A DNA stretch of 64,000 nt from Physella acuta (lineage: Eukaryota > Mollusca > Gastropoda > Physidae): assembly GCF_028476545.1 (NCBI RefSeq), contig NW_026733069.1, positions 62,001 through 126,000 on the forward strand, written 5' to 3'. Each line of letters opens with the position of its first letter. Position 1 is the first letter of the stretch. The position numbers and the translations under genes are program-made. A model generated the notes under the pieces. The model did no database searches and had not been told where the DNA came from. It saw only the letters and a list, made by a program, of their open reading frames with translations. Of this stretch, positions 27,301-42,300 are shown piece by piece.

Positions 27301-30300
27301 TGATACACTCTTGACAATGGTACTGGTTGCTTCCTGTTGTTCTATTCACAATGTGTAACCTTAACTTTATCTTGTGTTGATGTATAATAATTATTACTTT
27401 TTTTTATTATTATAAGGTCATTATCAAAATAGGCTAAGTTTAGTTATTGACACATTATTGCACCTACAATTTTAAAACATGAAGTTCACCATTGTAAAGC
27501 ATAATTTGTTAAATAACTATGTTGTATTGCAGATTGAGCACCTAAAAGTTGTATGTGACATTGCTTCATCTAGACCTTACAACTGGCAACTCTACTGTAA
27601 ACTCAAGCAAGGTAATTACTATTGTAAAGTTATTCTTTACTCCACTATTTTATTTATTAAGGGTTATCAAAGCTGCCTAACAGTTTCTTCATCTCTAGAC
27701 AGTGAAAGTAGCCATAGCTATGAAGTCATTTACTTGTAAAGATGACACATTTGCAAAGATATAAAAAAAAACTTGAACTAATAAGCTCATATATTTATTG
27801 TATAAGATAAGCATATTCTAGATACCCTGTAAAATTATTCTTTAAATTACAAGAATGTATTTACCAACTTGCTGGTGACAATGTAATGATTTTGCTCTTT
27901 TATCCCAACTTTAGACACACTGCCATACTTGATTCAAGCAAGCATATCTTTAGATGAGGGGGTAGCTCCCACTTTACTGCAGCTACTGCAGTGTGCCATC
28001 TGTGGTGTCAAAGGTCATGGCCAAGCTCATAGCAGTGGCTCAGGAAGCTCGTCAACTTCACCAGTTAAAGTCAAGTCCAAGAAAGAAAAAGACACTGTGA
28101 AAATTAAAACAGATGGTATGTGATCTGTTATTTTTTGTAATAATTATAAAGTTGTGAGAACATTAGAAAAACAAGTTAATTAAAAAGTCTAGTGACATTT
28201 ATGCGCAATTTCCTTATGTTATCTAAAAATAGCTCTGACGTATAATGCTGGGGTGCGTTCAAGCTAGGAGAACGATCGGTTTGTAGGTGTTTATGTAATT
28301 TTAAAATTTGTGACCGAACGAAAGGATATTTTTGAAAACTTTCTTCAGCAATATTGTTCTAAATTATGGCAGGAATCGATTGGTACATGTTTCAAGTCGC
28401 TAAGTGGTCTGGTTGCCGAGATATGGGCCAAAAACTGCATTTTTTCGAGGTTTTTTGGCTTTTCAGTGAAATCCAGGAAGGAATTCCGGAATTTTTTTGG
28501 CCCACTATCATCCTTGTAACTTGCTTAACAAATTTGCTTTTGGAACTAGTCCTCGATATTGCTTCGTTGAGGACATACGACTTAAAGCTGCGAACACACA
28601 TCCATACATTGTCATTCATACATCCAGAAATGACGGGTTAATAAACGCAATTCTCCAGAATGGAAATTGCGCTAAAAATCATTGGATAGTAAAAATAAAT
28701 TCTGGATTTAAAATCTGCCAAATCTAAACTTGACTTTTGTTTATGATAAAAATAGTATTGATTAAACCTTGTGAATCTGAATTGAGATTCTCGGGATAGC
28801 AACCATTTGCTCGACCACACTATCCTAAAAGTTAGTAAAAAAAAAAGTAATGAATATGTGTCTTCTTAAAGCTATACATTTTTGCATGTTTATTAAGTTA
28901 AAGTTTTGTTTAATGAACAGATGTAGACACTTCAGGAGTGTTTAAAAAAGAAGCAGAAGACAGCCGTCCATTCGATGACAGTCTGTGTAGAGAACTAGTC
29001 AGACAGCTGAATGCAACCCTGGACAAATGGCTGCTCATCAAGTTTGTGAGGACGTACCTTTTGGATTCTAACTCCAGCAGCAATCGCTGGATGGCTCATG
29101 CTCTTATCTTACAGATATACAGGTAGTTGCTCAGTGTATAGTTATTAGAGCTACTTTCTTGTGGTAACTGATTTGAAGTTAGAATTTTTAGTTCAATTGG
29201 TACTAGCCAATAGCTTATAATTTTGTTAAAGACTTCATGCTTGTGTGAAGTTATGGACTATATAAATTAACATCTGGGATATATAATTAATGGCTAACAG
29301 ATTAAAGATTAAGAATATGAAAAGATAACTAAGTAGTAATGCCCATCTTGTCTCTTTATGGCAGAAACTCAACACAAGATGAACAGCAAGCTCTACTGGA
29401 TTCACTCTGGGACCTGTGGCATGAGGTTCCTGTCTTTGGAAGGAAAGCTGCACAATTTGTTGACCTGCTTGGTTACTTCTTGCTGAAGACACCAGGACTT
29501 GCAGACAAAAAGGTTTTTATTTACTTTTATTACCACCCAAATGTTTATCAACGCTTTGATTATCATTAAATCCAGATTCTTCAAGTTAATCATCACATAT
29601 CTTTTTGCAGGTGTCTGAGTACCTTCACAAAGCTGTCTCACTGCTGAAAGAAGAAAACCAAATTCTGGCCCACCACCCCAATGCCACAATCTACAAGTAA
29701 GGTTTTATACATTTTTTGAATTCATGTAAAATAATTACATAACTTGAATTGTTAGTGTCAGATATATTTGTTGCACTCAGCTTTAATATACATTTATCTT
29801 TGAATGTGTAGCAACTGTAATAAACATTTATCTTTGAACGTGTAGCATGTTACAAGGTTTGGTGGACTTTGATGGCTACTACTTAGAGAGTGACCCTTGC
29901 CTGGTGTGTAACAATCCTGAAGTGCCATTCCAGGTAATAGATGTGTAGTAGAAATGATTGAATTAAGTCTAGAAAACAAGTGTCTCTAGTCCTAGTGTTT
30001 GAAGTGTGTATTAGATGCCTTGTGTTGAACTGTATGCTTTCTATTGTCACAGACCCTCAAACTCTCAGCTGTGAAAGTGGACTCGAAGTTCACCACCACC
30101 ACCCAGATTGTCAAACTTGTTGGAAGTCACATCATATCCAAGATTTCGCTCAGGATCAGTGACCTCAAAAGAACTAAAATGGTCAGTTTAAATTTTTTTT
30201 AAAACAAAATTTAATGTTTTTTTTTTACTGAACCTGGCTTTGTTTTGATATACAATCTATACATTGTTATTTATGTCTGTGTTTTCAGGTACAAACTATG

Positions 30301-33300
30301 AACATCTATTACAACAACAGATCAGTACAAGCTGTTGTTGAACTGAGGAATAGGCCAGGACTTTGGCACAAAGCTAAAAAGGTCAAACTGACCTCTGGCC
30401 AGACTGAAGTTAAAGTAAGATTGAATTGAATTTTTATTTATTAGATATTTGTATATTTGAAAATATTAATTATAAAAATGTCTACAAAGAGTCATTAATG
30501 TGTATTTTCTTGTGCCAACTAGGTTGAGTTTCCAATCCCTATAATAGCCTGTAACCTGATGATTGAGTATGCTGATTTCTATGACAACCTGCAAGCCACA
30601 GCTGAAACCCTGCAGTGTCCTCGTTGTAGCGCCAGTGTACCTGCATCCCCTGGAGTTTGTGGAAACTGTGGAGAAAATGTTTATCAGTGCCACAAGTGCA
30701 GGTATTGTTGCCAATATTTTGTTGTTGTTTATGTTAGCTATTTTCCTTTGATGGTGGTTTTTTTTTTTGTCGCAGCGCTATTTTTAGTTTCCTTAGAAGG
30801 AAATATTTGTCCACTTTGTCCATTTTGCTCAGAATTAGTATTCAATCTTATGATTTTGTATGTAGGCCTACATTTAATTTACAAAAAAACTTTTCACATA
30901 ATTTAACCATGTGTGTTATTTGATGTGCAGATCCATCAACTATGATGAAAAAGATCCCTTCTTGTGTAACTCGTGTGGCTTCTGCAAGTATGCCAAGTTT
31001 GATCTGACTCTTTTAGCCAAACCTTGCTGTGCTGTTGATCCTATAGAAAATGAAGAGGATAGGAAGAAGGTACATAATGCTACTTTTCTAATGGCTAAAT
31101 GTTTACTATTTATCTTTGATCAATGCTGAATTTTTTTTGTATACTAATATCATGTACATTTGCAGGCAATTTCTAGCATCAACTCTCTGTTAGAAAAAGC
31201 TGATCGCATATACAAGCAGCTTCAGCTCCACCGGCCTGTGCTAGAAAGTTTATTGATTCAGGTTGCTGAGCATGGTTCAGATAGACCTCCTTCTCTTGGA
31301 AAGGTCAGCCACCATCTATTAAACGTTTTATTAATTTTTCATGTTAAACAAAAAGGTGATTGCTTCCAAATAAGCTGTGACAATTTACTTAATAGGAAAG
31401 TTTTAAAATTGACTGGTTATTTTAAAAATATTTTAGAGCAAAACACTGCTTGCTACTTGTACAAAAATTGTTTTATTGTTTCTCTAATGTGTATGTTTAT
31501 GTCATTGTGTGCTATTTGCACCCTGCAGGAATCAAATGGAGCAGCAGCTGCTGTCCCAGTGAGCAGTGTTAACAAAGCCATTCAGTTGCTGGCTCAGAAG
31601 TATTGTGGGGAGTGTAAAGCTGCATTTGATGAACTCAGTAAAATTATTCAGGTAATCAAAATCACACATCTTGAAAGTAGTAATAGTATATTATTGTGTG
31701 ATTAGTTTGAGAATTTTCATATCCAATATTTTAAAGTATCCCGATACTTGAAAGAGTTTATTTAGGCTTTAATAGTTGTACAGTATGAGTATAATAGTAA
31801 AGTTTTCTCTTGAGATCAGTCAGTCCATATGAACACACCATTACAAGATTTTATGTATTCTGTTTGTAGAAAGTGATGGCGTGCAGACGTGAGCTTGTGG
31901 AGTATGACCAGCAACAGAGAGATGCTGTTGCAACCAAAGGCCAGGTGCCCACTGGAGCTAAACCTAAAACAATGATTACATCAGACAGCAAAGCTTCCAA
32001 AACAATGGTCAAAGAAAAGAAAGAATGGTAATTATTTATTGTTTTTGTAATTGAGTCAATATTTAAAAAATTCTTTTAAATAAAAGCTTGTCCCAAAGAT
32101 GAACATTACTTCATTAAAGCCATGCCCAAATTATTTTTTCTTCTCGTAGTTTGAAAGTTGGCAGCTGTTTTGGTTGTGCCAGTGCAGCTGTTGAACATTG
32201 CATTACATTGCTGAGGGCCCTGGTGACCAACTCTGACATGAGACAAATGCTTTGTAACCAGGTTAGTTTAACCTGTCCAAATCTTTTTTACTCCATCATA
32301 CATCATTTAAGAAAACATACCTAAGTGCGGATGGTAAATTATAATTTCATCTTAAATGTTGCTTAATTAATCATCATTCAAAAGGTTTTACAATAAAACG
32401 TCTTGATTGTTTACTTTATATTTATAAAAACTTGAACAATTGATATGATTAAAACAGGGGATGATCAAGCAGCTGATCGACTACAACCTGCGTCATGGAG
32501 CACTGTCAGTCAGAACAGAGGTCCGCACCTTGTTGTGTCTGCTTACACGTGACAACCGTAAGGGAACAGAAGAGATGAACAACTTGGTGATGACCCGAAT
32601 CACAGCAGCCATTAAAGGCCACCAGTCTAATCCTGATCTGGTAAGAGATTATGCTTGTACTAGCATTTGGTGAAAATCTGTTGCTTGTGTGGGGTTTAAA
32701 CCTGACTGACTTTTGGTGTTCCAGGGTTCCTCTGTTAGACATGAGATTATGTTGCTGGCCACTTCCCTGCATCAGGATGATTCCTGCTGGGAGCAGAGAA
32801 CTCGCTGTGGTTAGTACATCATTCATCTCTTATATGTGGAGGTGGTGTGGAGATCATTCACCTCAGTGTTGTATACTCATACTTATGTTACGCGTGGGGG
32901 GTGTTGTAGTCATATGGAAGAGCTTAAAGTCTGTAATGAGCATTGACATGAAAGGTGTTGGCTACATAATCCTCTGTGAAATGTTTATTTTATGCATCAA
33001 AAATGAATACTGGTTTTATTTCTGACCCACCACTTGTGTGTCTTTCTGCAGTGATGAGATTGTTCCTGATGGGCATGCAGATGAGGAACCCTGTCATCAT
33101 GGAGTCTATCACCTTACCCTGCCTGAGAATCTTACAGGGACTAGTCAAGCAGGATCTTGTTAGTTTTATAAATGGAAAGAAAAAGGTTAGATTACTTAGT
33201 TGTTTTGTTTACACTCTTTCTTAAAAAAATGGACGTTCAAAAAAAAAATTTCAATCATACAGAAATTTAGTTTCCCAGTGAAGAGTTTTTATTTTTTTGG

Positions 33301-36300
33301 CAAAAATAAAAATTTCACCATATTATATGATTTTATAAAGTGTATACATTTTGAACGACACATTTGCTAAAAAGATTAAAATGAATTAAGTATGCATACA
33401 AATCATTGCTGTCAATGGCTGATATAACAACACGTCAAGTTGTGACTGTATTATTTACATTTTCCAGGAGACTGAGAAAACAGCAGCAGATTCCATGCCA
33501 GCCAAGTTTCACATGGACGTGAGAAAGTGGCTGGCTGGAGACTCTAGATACTCATATCAAAACTGGAAGAAACGTCTTCCCAAGCCAGGTAGTAAATATT
33601 GCATGTTAGCTTGTATTTGTCTTCATTAGCAGAAACTTGTTTATTTTTATCACATTTCATCATGCTTATAAAACATTAGAAATTTAGGCAATTAAGCAAT
33701 TATTGATGTAAAATGCTAATTTTATCAAATCAAATAGAGTTTATTAATAAAATGTATGTTTGATAGACTCATTGATTTGTTTACCAGCCTCATTAGCAGA
33801 GGCTGTGAGCATTGAGAAGAAAGCTCAAGAAGTTGAGAAGAAATCCAACACAAGAGCTGACTACCTGATGGAGAAGTATGCTTCTAGGTGGAAACAAAAC
33901 ATGTGGAAGGTTCCAGCTGTCACACTCAAACTTACCCAGACCACCTGGCTACAGGTGGGCTCACTGTTATACACTTGTTCTTGTCAACAATAGATGCTAT
34001 ATGTCTGTGTTGTCATTTATTTATAACAATGCTATTTTGGTGTTGTTTCAGCAAGCCATGTTTTCACCCAGTTCAAGATCAGCCAGACAGACTGCTTGTA
34101 GTGTCATTGAGGCTATATCACAGGTGTTTAGTAGACGCAAGGAAGTTATTGACATGTTGACAAGGTAGGTTGTTGTCGACTACTTTAGGGCCTTTGTTTT
34201 TTATTGATAAAATTATGCTAGAACTTAGACATTTATTATGTCTAATAATAAAGACTACTAATTATTTTGATTTCATATTCAAACATTTATAAAAATCAAT
34301 TCATCTCATTTTATCATCTGTACCTACTTCAAATATTTTTCTGGACATTAAATATTGTCTGTGTAGTTACTGAAATTGTGTGTTTAGTTATACCATATTT
34401 TTAGTTTAGTTATACCATATTTTTATAACTGCAGCTGTCTCAAAGATGTGGGTAGAAGTGGAGAGTGTGCTAGTGAGTTCCTTGGCCTGTACAAGCGGCT
34501 CATCAGCCAAGACAAGTGGAAATTTTACCTCGCCATCAAGGGCGTCATGCTGCATTTGGCTGACTTGATCTCTATTGTAAGATTTAGTTCGTTCAAAACA
34601 AAAAATAGTCTAAAGATTGTTTTTTTCTAAGCAAGCTATAGTGATAGATGTTTGAAATACTTTGCTTAATTAGCTTGAACAAGTATTTAAATTCTATATA
34701 CATAAAATTGGTATTTGCAATGAATGTACTTTTCTCACCATTTTCTGTCTATTAAAAATGTTTTTAGGAAGTTGATCATCTTCAATACCTAGAAGAGGCA
34801 ACTCTTAGTTCAGACTTGGCTCAAGGCTTTGCCCTTAAATCTCTGACAGGTATTATATTATCCATTTCTACAACTAGTCCTACAAAGTCTTCTTAATGAA
34901 ACGTGATGTTAAAACTAAAAAACATTTTTAAAATTTCAGAGCTACTGGCCTTGTTCATAGAACAAGAAAAGTTGAAGCAACACTACAAAAACAGGCTTGT
35001 GGGATGTGTTCTCAATGGTTATCTTTCCCTGCGCAAGCTTGTTGTCCAGAGAACTAAGCTCATTGATGAAACCCAAGAAAAGCTTCTACAGATGTTAGAG
35101 GAGCTCACAACTGGTAGGTTCATCTTTGTTGCCTCCAAGAATTGTTTTATACTTCAGTCATTCAGAAATTCATTCAAGATATGATCATACAGAAACATGG
35201 GGTCACATTTTTTAATATTTCCTCCATTGTTTCCCTGAATAGGCACTGAGTCAGAAACAAAAGAGTTCATGTCGGTATGTGTCCAGACCATGAAGAAATA
35301 TCCTCTAGATGACTACAGATCACCAGTGTTCATATTTGAAAGGCTGTGTAGCATCATTTACCCTGTAAGTTTCTCTTGCTTAAAAACACAAAATATGGAA
35401 AGGTTTTCTTATCTTTATAAAAATTAATTCAAGTGTTTGGTGTTCAGGGGTATTTAATTTTAGGCAGGTGAAACTGTTGATAAATAGCATCATTCTTTGT
35501 GATCACTGTTAGTTTAGTAAAAAAATCAAAAGATAATGATATGGTTCCAGTTTTGGAAACAAACTTATTTAACTAAACTGGATTGCTTGAATTCAGATCA
35601 CAAATATAATACATAAAAGTCAAATTGTGTGCTTATATCTATGTATAATGAAAAATTTAAAACAATCACATTTTGCTGGTAGTTGTTTTCTTCAGTTGGA
35701 GTCAATAAAAAAACAAACAGTTTAATAAATTTATTTTTTAAAAAATCAGTTCAATTTAAATTAAAATAGGTAATAAAATATTGTGGCGGAAAAGTTAATA
35801 GACTACTATAAGTACAATATTTTATTCTTGACCAGGAAGAAAATGATGTCTCAGAGTTTTACCTGATCCTGGAGAAAGACCCACAGCAAGAAGATTTCCT
35901 ACAGGGCAGAATGTTGGGCAACCCATATAGCTCAACAGAGCCAGGCATGGGACCTTTAATGAGAGATATCAAGAACAAAATTTGTACAGGTACGTGTTGT
36001 AACCTCATAAATCCAGGCTGCCTTAGAATTCAGCTTCATGAAATATTGTATTTTCTTTGACAGTATTATACTATAAATTATACTCAGCATAATTTTGTTT
36101 GTAATAAATATTTGTTTCCTGTCACTAGACTGTGAACTGGTGGCTCTCCTGGATGATGACACTGGAATGGAGGTATTTGTTTACATTTAGCTGTACTGTT
36201 AAGAGTGTATGTTTTAACATTAAAACCTTTTGTTTGTGGTTCTAATCAAGTCATTTTATTTGATTAGCTGCTGGTCAACAAAAAAATCATTAGCCTGGAC

Positions 36301-39300
36301 CTTCCAGTAAAGGAAGTGTACAAGAAAATTTGGCTCCCAGAACGTGGAGAGGTAAGTGGCCAGTGCCATTCATTTGTATTTTATTGTAATGTTAGTTCAG
36401 ATTGTACTACTCACTATTAAAATCTTTTGTTTTATACGCTATGATTATTTTTAAACTATTTCTATTGCAGGGTGAACCAATGCCAGTTCTGTATCGCATG
36501 AGAGGATTGCTGGGAGATGCAACAGAAGATATGATCAATTCTCTCGACTCTGGTTCAGGTATTTGGGAAACTACTTTCTTTTAATAGAGTATGTCTTAAA
36601 AATTTTAAATATCAACTTTCAAAGAGTGCAATTTTCCTTTGAATAATTTAAAAATAAATAGCTTTGATTCTATAATTACTATTGGTATGACTTAGTCATG
36701 AATAAACACTTTATTCTTATAGAGGATGACATAGATAAAGAGGATGTTTACAAAATGGCAACTGTCTTAAAGGATTGTGGTGGAATTGAAGTTATGCTAG
36801 AAAGGTAAACATTGCATCATTCTGCTTTTTTTTTTCAGGAAGAAGTTTTTGTTAATTTAGAAATATTGATCAACCTGTGGTTTACCTTATGTAATGTGAA
36901 ATGTATTTCTTGTTAAATGAAAAAGATTAGAGACAGTTGAAATATTTATCAACTTTATCTGTATCTGCAGGCTGGACTCTATCAGAGATTTGGTGCTGGG
37001 CAAACAGCTGATGGTTGTCTTGCTTAAACTGCTTTCTTATGCTGTCAATGTCAAGGTCAACAGGCAGCACTTAACTACCCCAGAACTCAACTCTATTAAC
37101 ATTATGCTTGGTGCTCTCAACTTGGTGAGTCTGTTCATAGATTATACAATGATTTTCTTTTTTTTTTATTGAGCTCCTTTTCATAGCTACTTTTTTATTT
37201 GTTGGTTAATGCTACTTTAAGTATGTGTAAAAAGTTACTTGTATTTTGATGATTAGCTTCTCAACCTATCTCATTCAACTGTTTTTTACTATGAGAGCTA
37301 CAATTTTAGAAAAAATTAGTGTACCTACAAAATTTGACAAAACTATTAAAATGTTGTTTGTAATTAAAGGCATTGTGGTCTGAGCAAGAGGGAGCCACCA
37401 GCACTAAAGGTCAGACAATCACTGAGCAGATGCTGCACATTATGGAAGTTGTGCTGCTTGAGGCCAGTGAACAATCACCAGAAAAATATAGAGTAAGTTG
37501 ACTTTTGTGTAGACAGTTATAACTTTAATTAATCTGTAGTATTTGATAATGTCCATACAGCTGTTTACAATCTGATGGTCAGAAAATTAAATATTTGCTG
37601 CTAAATTCAGTTTTATGTGCATGATAAAACATAAAATTGGTGACATAATAAATAAAAGTTTTGAAAACAATTTGTAGTTTGGCCATATTTTTTAGGTAAA
37701 GTCTAAAAGTTAATACTTTACTACTCATTTTTCTTCACCTTCTGCTTCTAACATGAAGAAAATGTTGTGTTATAAACTTTATGTACAAAAACTACAAAGT
37801 CTGATTCCTGTGTGTTGTAGGAATTCTCCAAGCAGTGTGGAGACAAAGAACAACTGCTGATGATGCTAGATAGGATCAACTCAACTTTTGTACGGTCTAA
37901 CCCAGCAGTGCTACAGGCTCTCATGAGACTCATACCATTTTTGGCTTTTGGTGAGGATGTCAAAATGGAGGCTTTGTTGACCCACTTCAAGCCCTATCTA
38001 CAGTTTGACAAGTGAGTAGCACATCTAAAAATATTTCAATTCTTTTTTCACAGTTGGTTAAAACACCTCTGTGATTACCCAGACTAGTGCTCGTGTTATT
38101 AATCAGTTTTTTTTTTGCTGAAAATGTAATTAAAGAAACCAATAAGACTACATTTTAAAAATAAAAATATACTAGATGACTTGTTTTCCTTTGGAAAACA
38201 GTCTGTCTTCTGCATTAAGCCACCTCAAACTCTCATCCACCAAGCTTTTAATTATAAAAAAATTCAATAAAACAAGTATGCTTTATAAAACTTTAAAAAT
38301 ATGAGTAGAATTTGTGAATTAATAAAACAAAACATTGACATGTATAGAGCATCTGTTTACTGTGATGATTTGTATACCAGGTTTGATGAAGAGCACAGCC
38401 AGGATGAAGAAATCCACCTAGATTGTTTCTGTTCTATTGCCAGTGCTATTGAGGTTAGCCTGACTGTAACATCAAATCTGCTAATTACATCTATGTTAAT
38501 TTCTTTACTACTGTTAAGAGGCTGAGCCAAATATTTACCTTGGGTTTTTTCCTTGTTTTTTTTTCAGAGCAATGCTAATGGAATCCGTTTGAAGAATCTA
38601 ATTTTAGAACATGGAATGGTTCAGACCGCTGTCAACTACATTCTTAAACATGCACCAGAAATTAAAACAATGTTGGCGTAAGTGACCTTGCTGAGTTATA
38701 TTATAATGTGTACACTTTCTTCAAAATTTTTCTAATTCATGTAGTGTTATTTTCCTCCTGATATTGCTATCATTTTTCTTATAAGATATTTTTTAATTTT
38801 TCATTTAGAACTGACTCTGATGTGTGGAAAGAGTTTCTGTCAAAGCCTAGCTTGGCCTACATTCTCAGAATGTTGACTGGACTATGTACAAAGCATGTCC
38901 CTACCCAGGTAACTCAGCATTGAAGACATAAAATAATTTACTGTGTGACTTGATTTTTTGAAATTGTACTTGAATTTCAACTCAACTTTTTGTTGACTTG
39001 TAGAACCTGATAGCAGAGTCTTGTATACCAATCCTACACAAACTTGAGCAAGTCTCATCAGATCAGCACGTTGGAACTTTGGCTGAGAACCTGTTGGATT
39101 CTCTCAAAACTAATGAAGAGGCAGCCAAGAAGGTAAACTGACAATTTAGCACCAAATTATTGACACAAAGGCTGTCAGAGAAAAAAAGATATGGTTATGC
39201 AGTTTAATTTTTGTGGCTAGTTGTGTTTTGTTTTGTCACCATCAGATTGAAGAAGTGAGACAACAAACCAGAGCAGAGAAGAAACGTCTGGCCATGGCTG

Positions 39301-42300
39301 TGAGGAAGAAACAGCTGGGTGCCCTGGGAATGACGGTAAACACATTTTTCATTTCAGATACAACACTAAAAAAATAACACTAATGACTAAAGATTACATT
39401 AATGACTTGATGGTTGATCACACTAATGACTTTTTCCAGACAAATGAAAAAGGTCAGGTGACGGTGAAGTCCTCAGTGTTGAAACAAATGGAAGATCTCA
39501 AGGAGGAAACAGGGTTGACTTGCTGCATCTGTAGAGAGGGCTACCGCTACCAGCCACAGAAGGTAAGGCTACACTAGCCATCTGCAGATAGGGCTACTAT
39601 TACCAGCCACAGAAGTTAAGGCTACACTAGCCATCTGTAGATAGGGCTACTGCTACTAGCCATCTGTAAATGTGTTTTGATATAGCAAGCTTGTAGCAAG
39701 TGCTGTAAAGGTTTGTTTTTGTAGCTATCTATGAATACACTCATCCTCACTGACTGTGGACACTGATACACTTAGATGTGAGACTTGTGTTTCAGGTTCT
39801 AGCCATCTACACCTTCTCTCGTCGCTGTAACATGGAGGAATATGAAAGTAAAACTCGCAAATCTGTGGGCTACTCCACGGTCACTCACTTCAATGTCATC
39901 CATGTTGACTGCCATACAGCTGCTGTTAGGTGAGGGACTAGTTGATTAATTTGATGTCTGTGGTTTTGTAGCTCCACTGTCAATAACTGGTAAAAAGTGA
40001 TGTGCTCAAAGTATCATGTAGGCTGAGAACCATTGACACCAACCTTATTATTCTTAAAGCTTTTTCTTTTTTCACACCTGTATTTGCATCCACCACCACT
40101 CAATGTTCACCTCTTCCACTATACATTCCATGGTCTCACCTACCAATCTTTTATTTGTACAGACATGCAAGAGGAAGAGAAGAGTGGGAAAGTGCAGCCT
40201 TACAAAATGCCAACACAAGATGTAATGGCCTGCTCCCACTGTGGGGTCCTCAGGTTCAGGAGAGTGTCTTTGCTGGATGCTTAGCCAGGTAAAGATTCAC
40301 ATTTACAATTTTTGTTTAAATAATAGTCTAATCTGGTGGTGTTAAGTTTTATAATGCATATTTTAAAATAGCATAAACTCTTCTCAACTTTTAATTAATT
40401 TAGGCTAACTTGTTCAACACATTTTTCATTGCGTCCATTTACCATGTTTTAAAAAAATAGACTTTTTTTTTTAGAAATATCAAACTTGTTAAAAAATTAA
40501 CAAACATCAAACTTGTTCACTAATTTTTTACAATGATCAATCTTGCTGACAACTTCTGTGTGTGCTGGACAATTGTCCCAGAACATTGATGTGAATTTGT
40601 ATGATTTGTTGCAGACACAATAACTACCTGCAGGAATGTACTGGCATCAGAGAGCTGAACTACACCTACAACATTCATGACCTGAAGCTGCTACTGCTTC
40701 GCTTTGCTCAGGAGAAATCATTCAGTGAGGAGAGTGGGGGTGGGGGACCCCAGTCCAACATGTACCTGGTCCCTTTCATCATGCATATGGTGCTGTATGC
40801 TATAAACACGTAAGACTGATTCATTCTTATAACAGATATTTTGTTTTGAGTTTGTGAATTAACAAAAAACTAAGTATAACACCCCGAAATTGCATTTTGC
40901 AATCTTTTCTCTGACACTGATGTCATTTACAATCAAATCCTCCAGTCAGAGGAATGTAGTCAATTTTCAGTCTTTCCAAAAGATAGAAGTTAAAAATAGA
41001 AGCTTATGTGCTAATAGCAAACTAAAACTGTTTACAAAGGTTACTTTCTGCAAACATATTTAATTCTTTAATTTTATTTAATTCTAACCTAAACAATATG
41101 GCAACCATAGATGTGTAACACACACTTGTAGCAAGACATTTTTAAAAAATCTCAAATAATTTTGTTTGAATACTTGAATCAGAACAAGGACATCTACCAG
41201 AGAGGAGAAAAATGTCAACAGCTTTCTGGACATGCCAGCATCCAAATGGGTGGAGAACTCAGGGGAGGTTAGACACTGTCTTTTCTTTAGTTTGGTGCTG
41301 TCAAAACAATACTTGAGATCTTTTTAAATTTATAAATGTATAATTTAATCAGTGTTAACAATTGTAATGTTTATCTACACAAGAAAGTTAAGACATTGAA
41401 AAATCAAAATGGTTTTAGACCATATCTAATTTCCTTGAGTGTCACTCTAAAAGTGTAGCCTTTCTTTCTGTGGAATGGTCTGTAACAAGTGTTTTCTTTG
41501 ATCAGGCTGATGGTGTGTTGTACACTACAGCACTGGCCATGCATGTCCTGACCCCTGCCAAATGGAAAGAGATCAGGAAAAAGCTGCTAGAGAGGATCCT
41601 CATTACTGCACATGTCAGAGCTGTATGTCCACTTGATGCACAGCAAAGGTAGGTTTCATGGCATTTACACACAATTGGTTTCTAGTAATTTATTAACTTG
41701 AAAAAAAAATGTAAAAAAAGGTTGTGTTAATTTTTTGAATAAATATGTTCCAGTCCAGTTTACAATCTTGAAACTATCTTGTTTTAACTGTGATGGAAAC
41801 CTGTGCTGACATAATTTTTAAAATTGCCATGTTTTTGTATTGCTATATGATTTTATAACATTGTACATTGCATTATTATTTCCCACAGCATACCAGCATT
41901 AAATGTCCGCACTGCACAAGCCTACTCTTCATACAAAGTCTTTCTTGTATACTTTGGTTTGGTCAATTCTTTCTTTGACAAGCTCTTTGTGGTTAGTATT
42001 ATCTTTTTAAATGTCTATTTAATTCTGTGGCACATCAGGATATGAATTTAATTATAGCAACAACAAAACATGTTTCTCGTCACATGACTGAGCTGAATGT
42101 TGCCATTACAGAAGGTGAAGCAAGCCGAGAATGTGATCTGGACCAAAGCCCTGTTTGAACACATCCGCCACAATGACAAGCCCATCCTGGACCAGTGTGA
42201 CCAGGTGTTGTCCATCTACCAGGAGGAGCTCCTGCCCTGCCAGACTTTGGCTGAGTTTATTGATGTCATTGGTGAGTCACAAACTATACATTTTTTTTAT

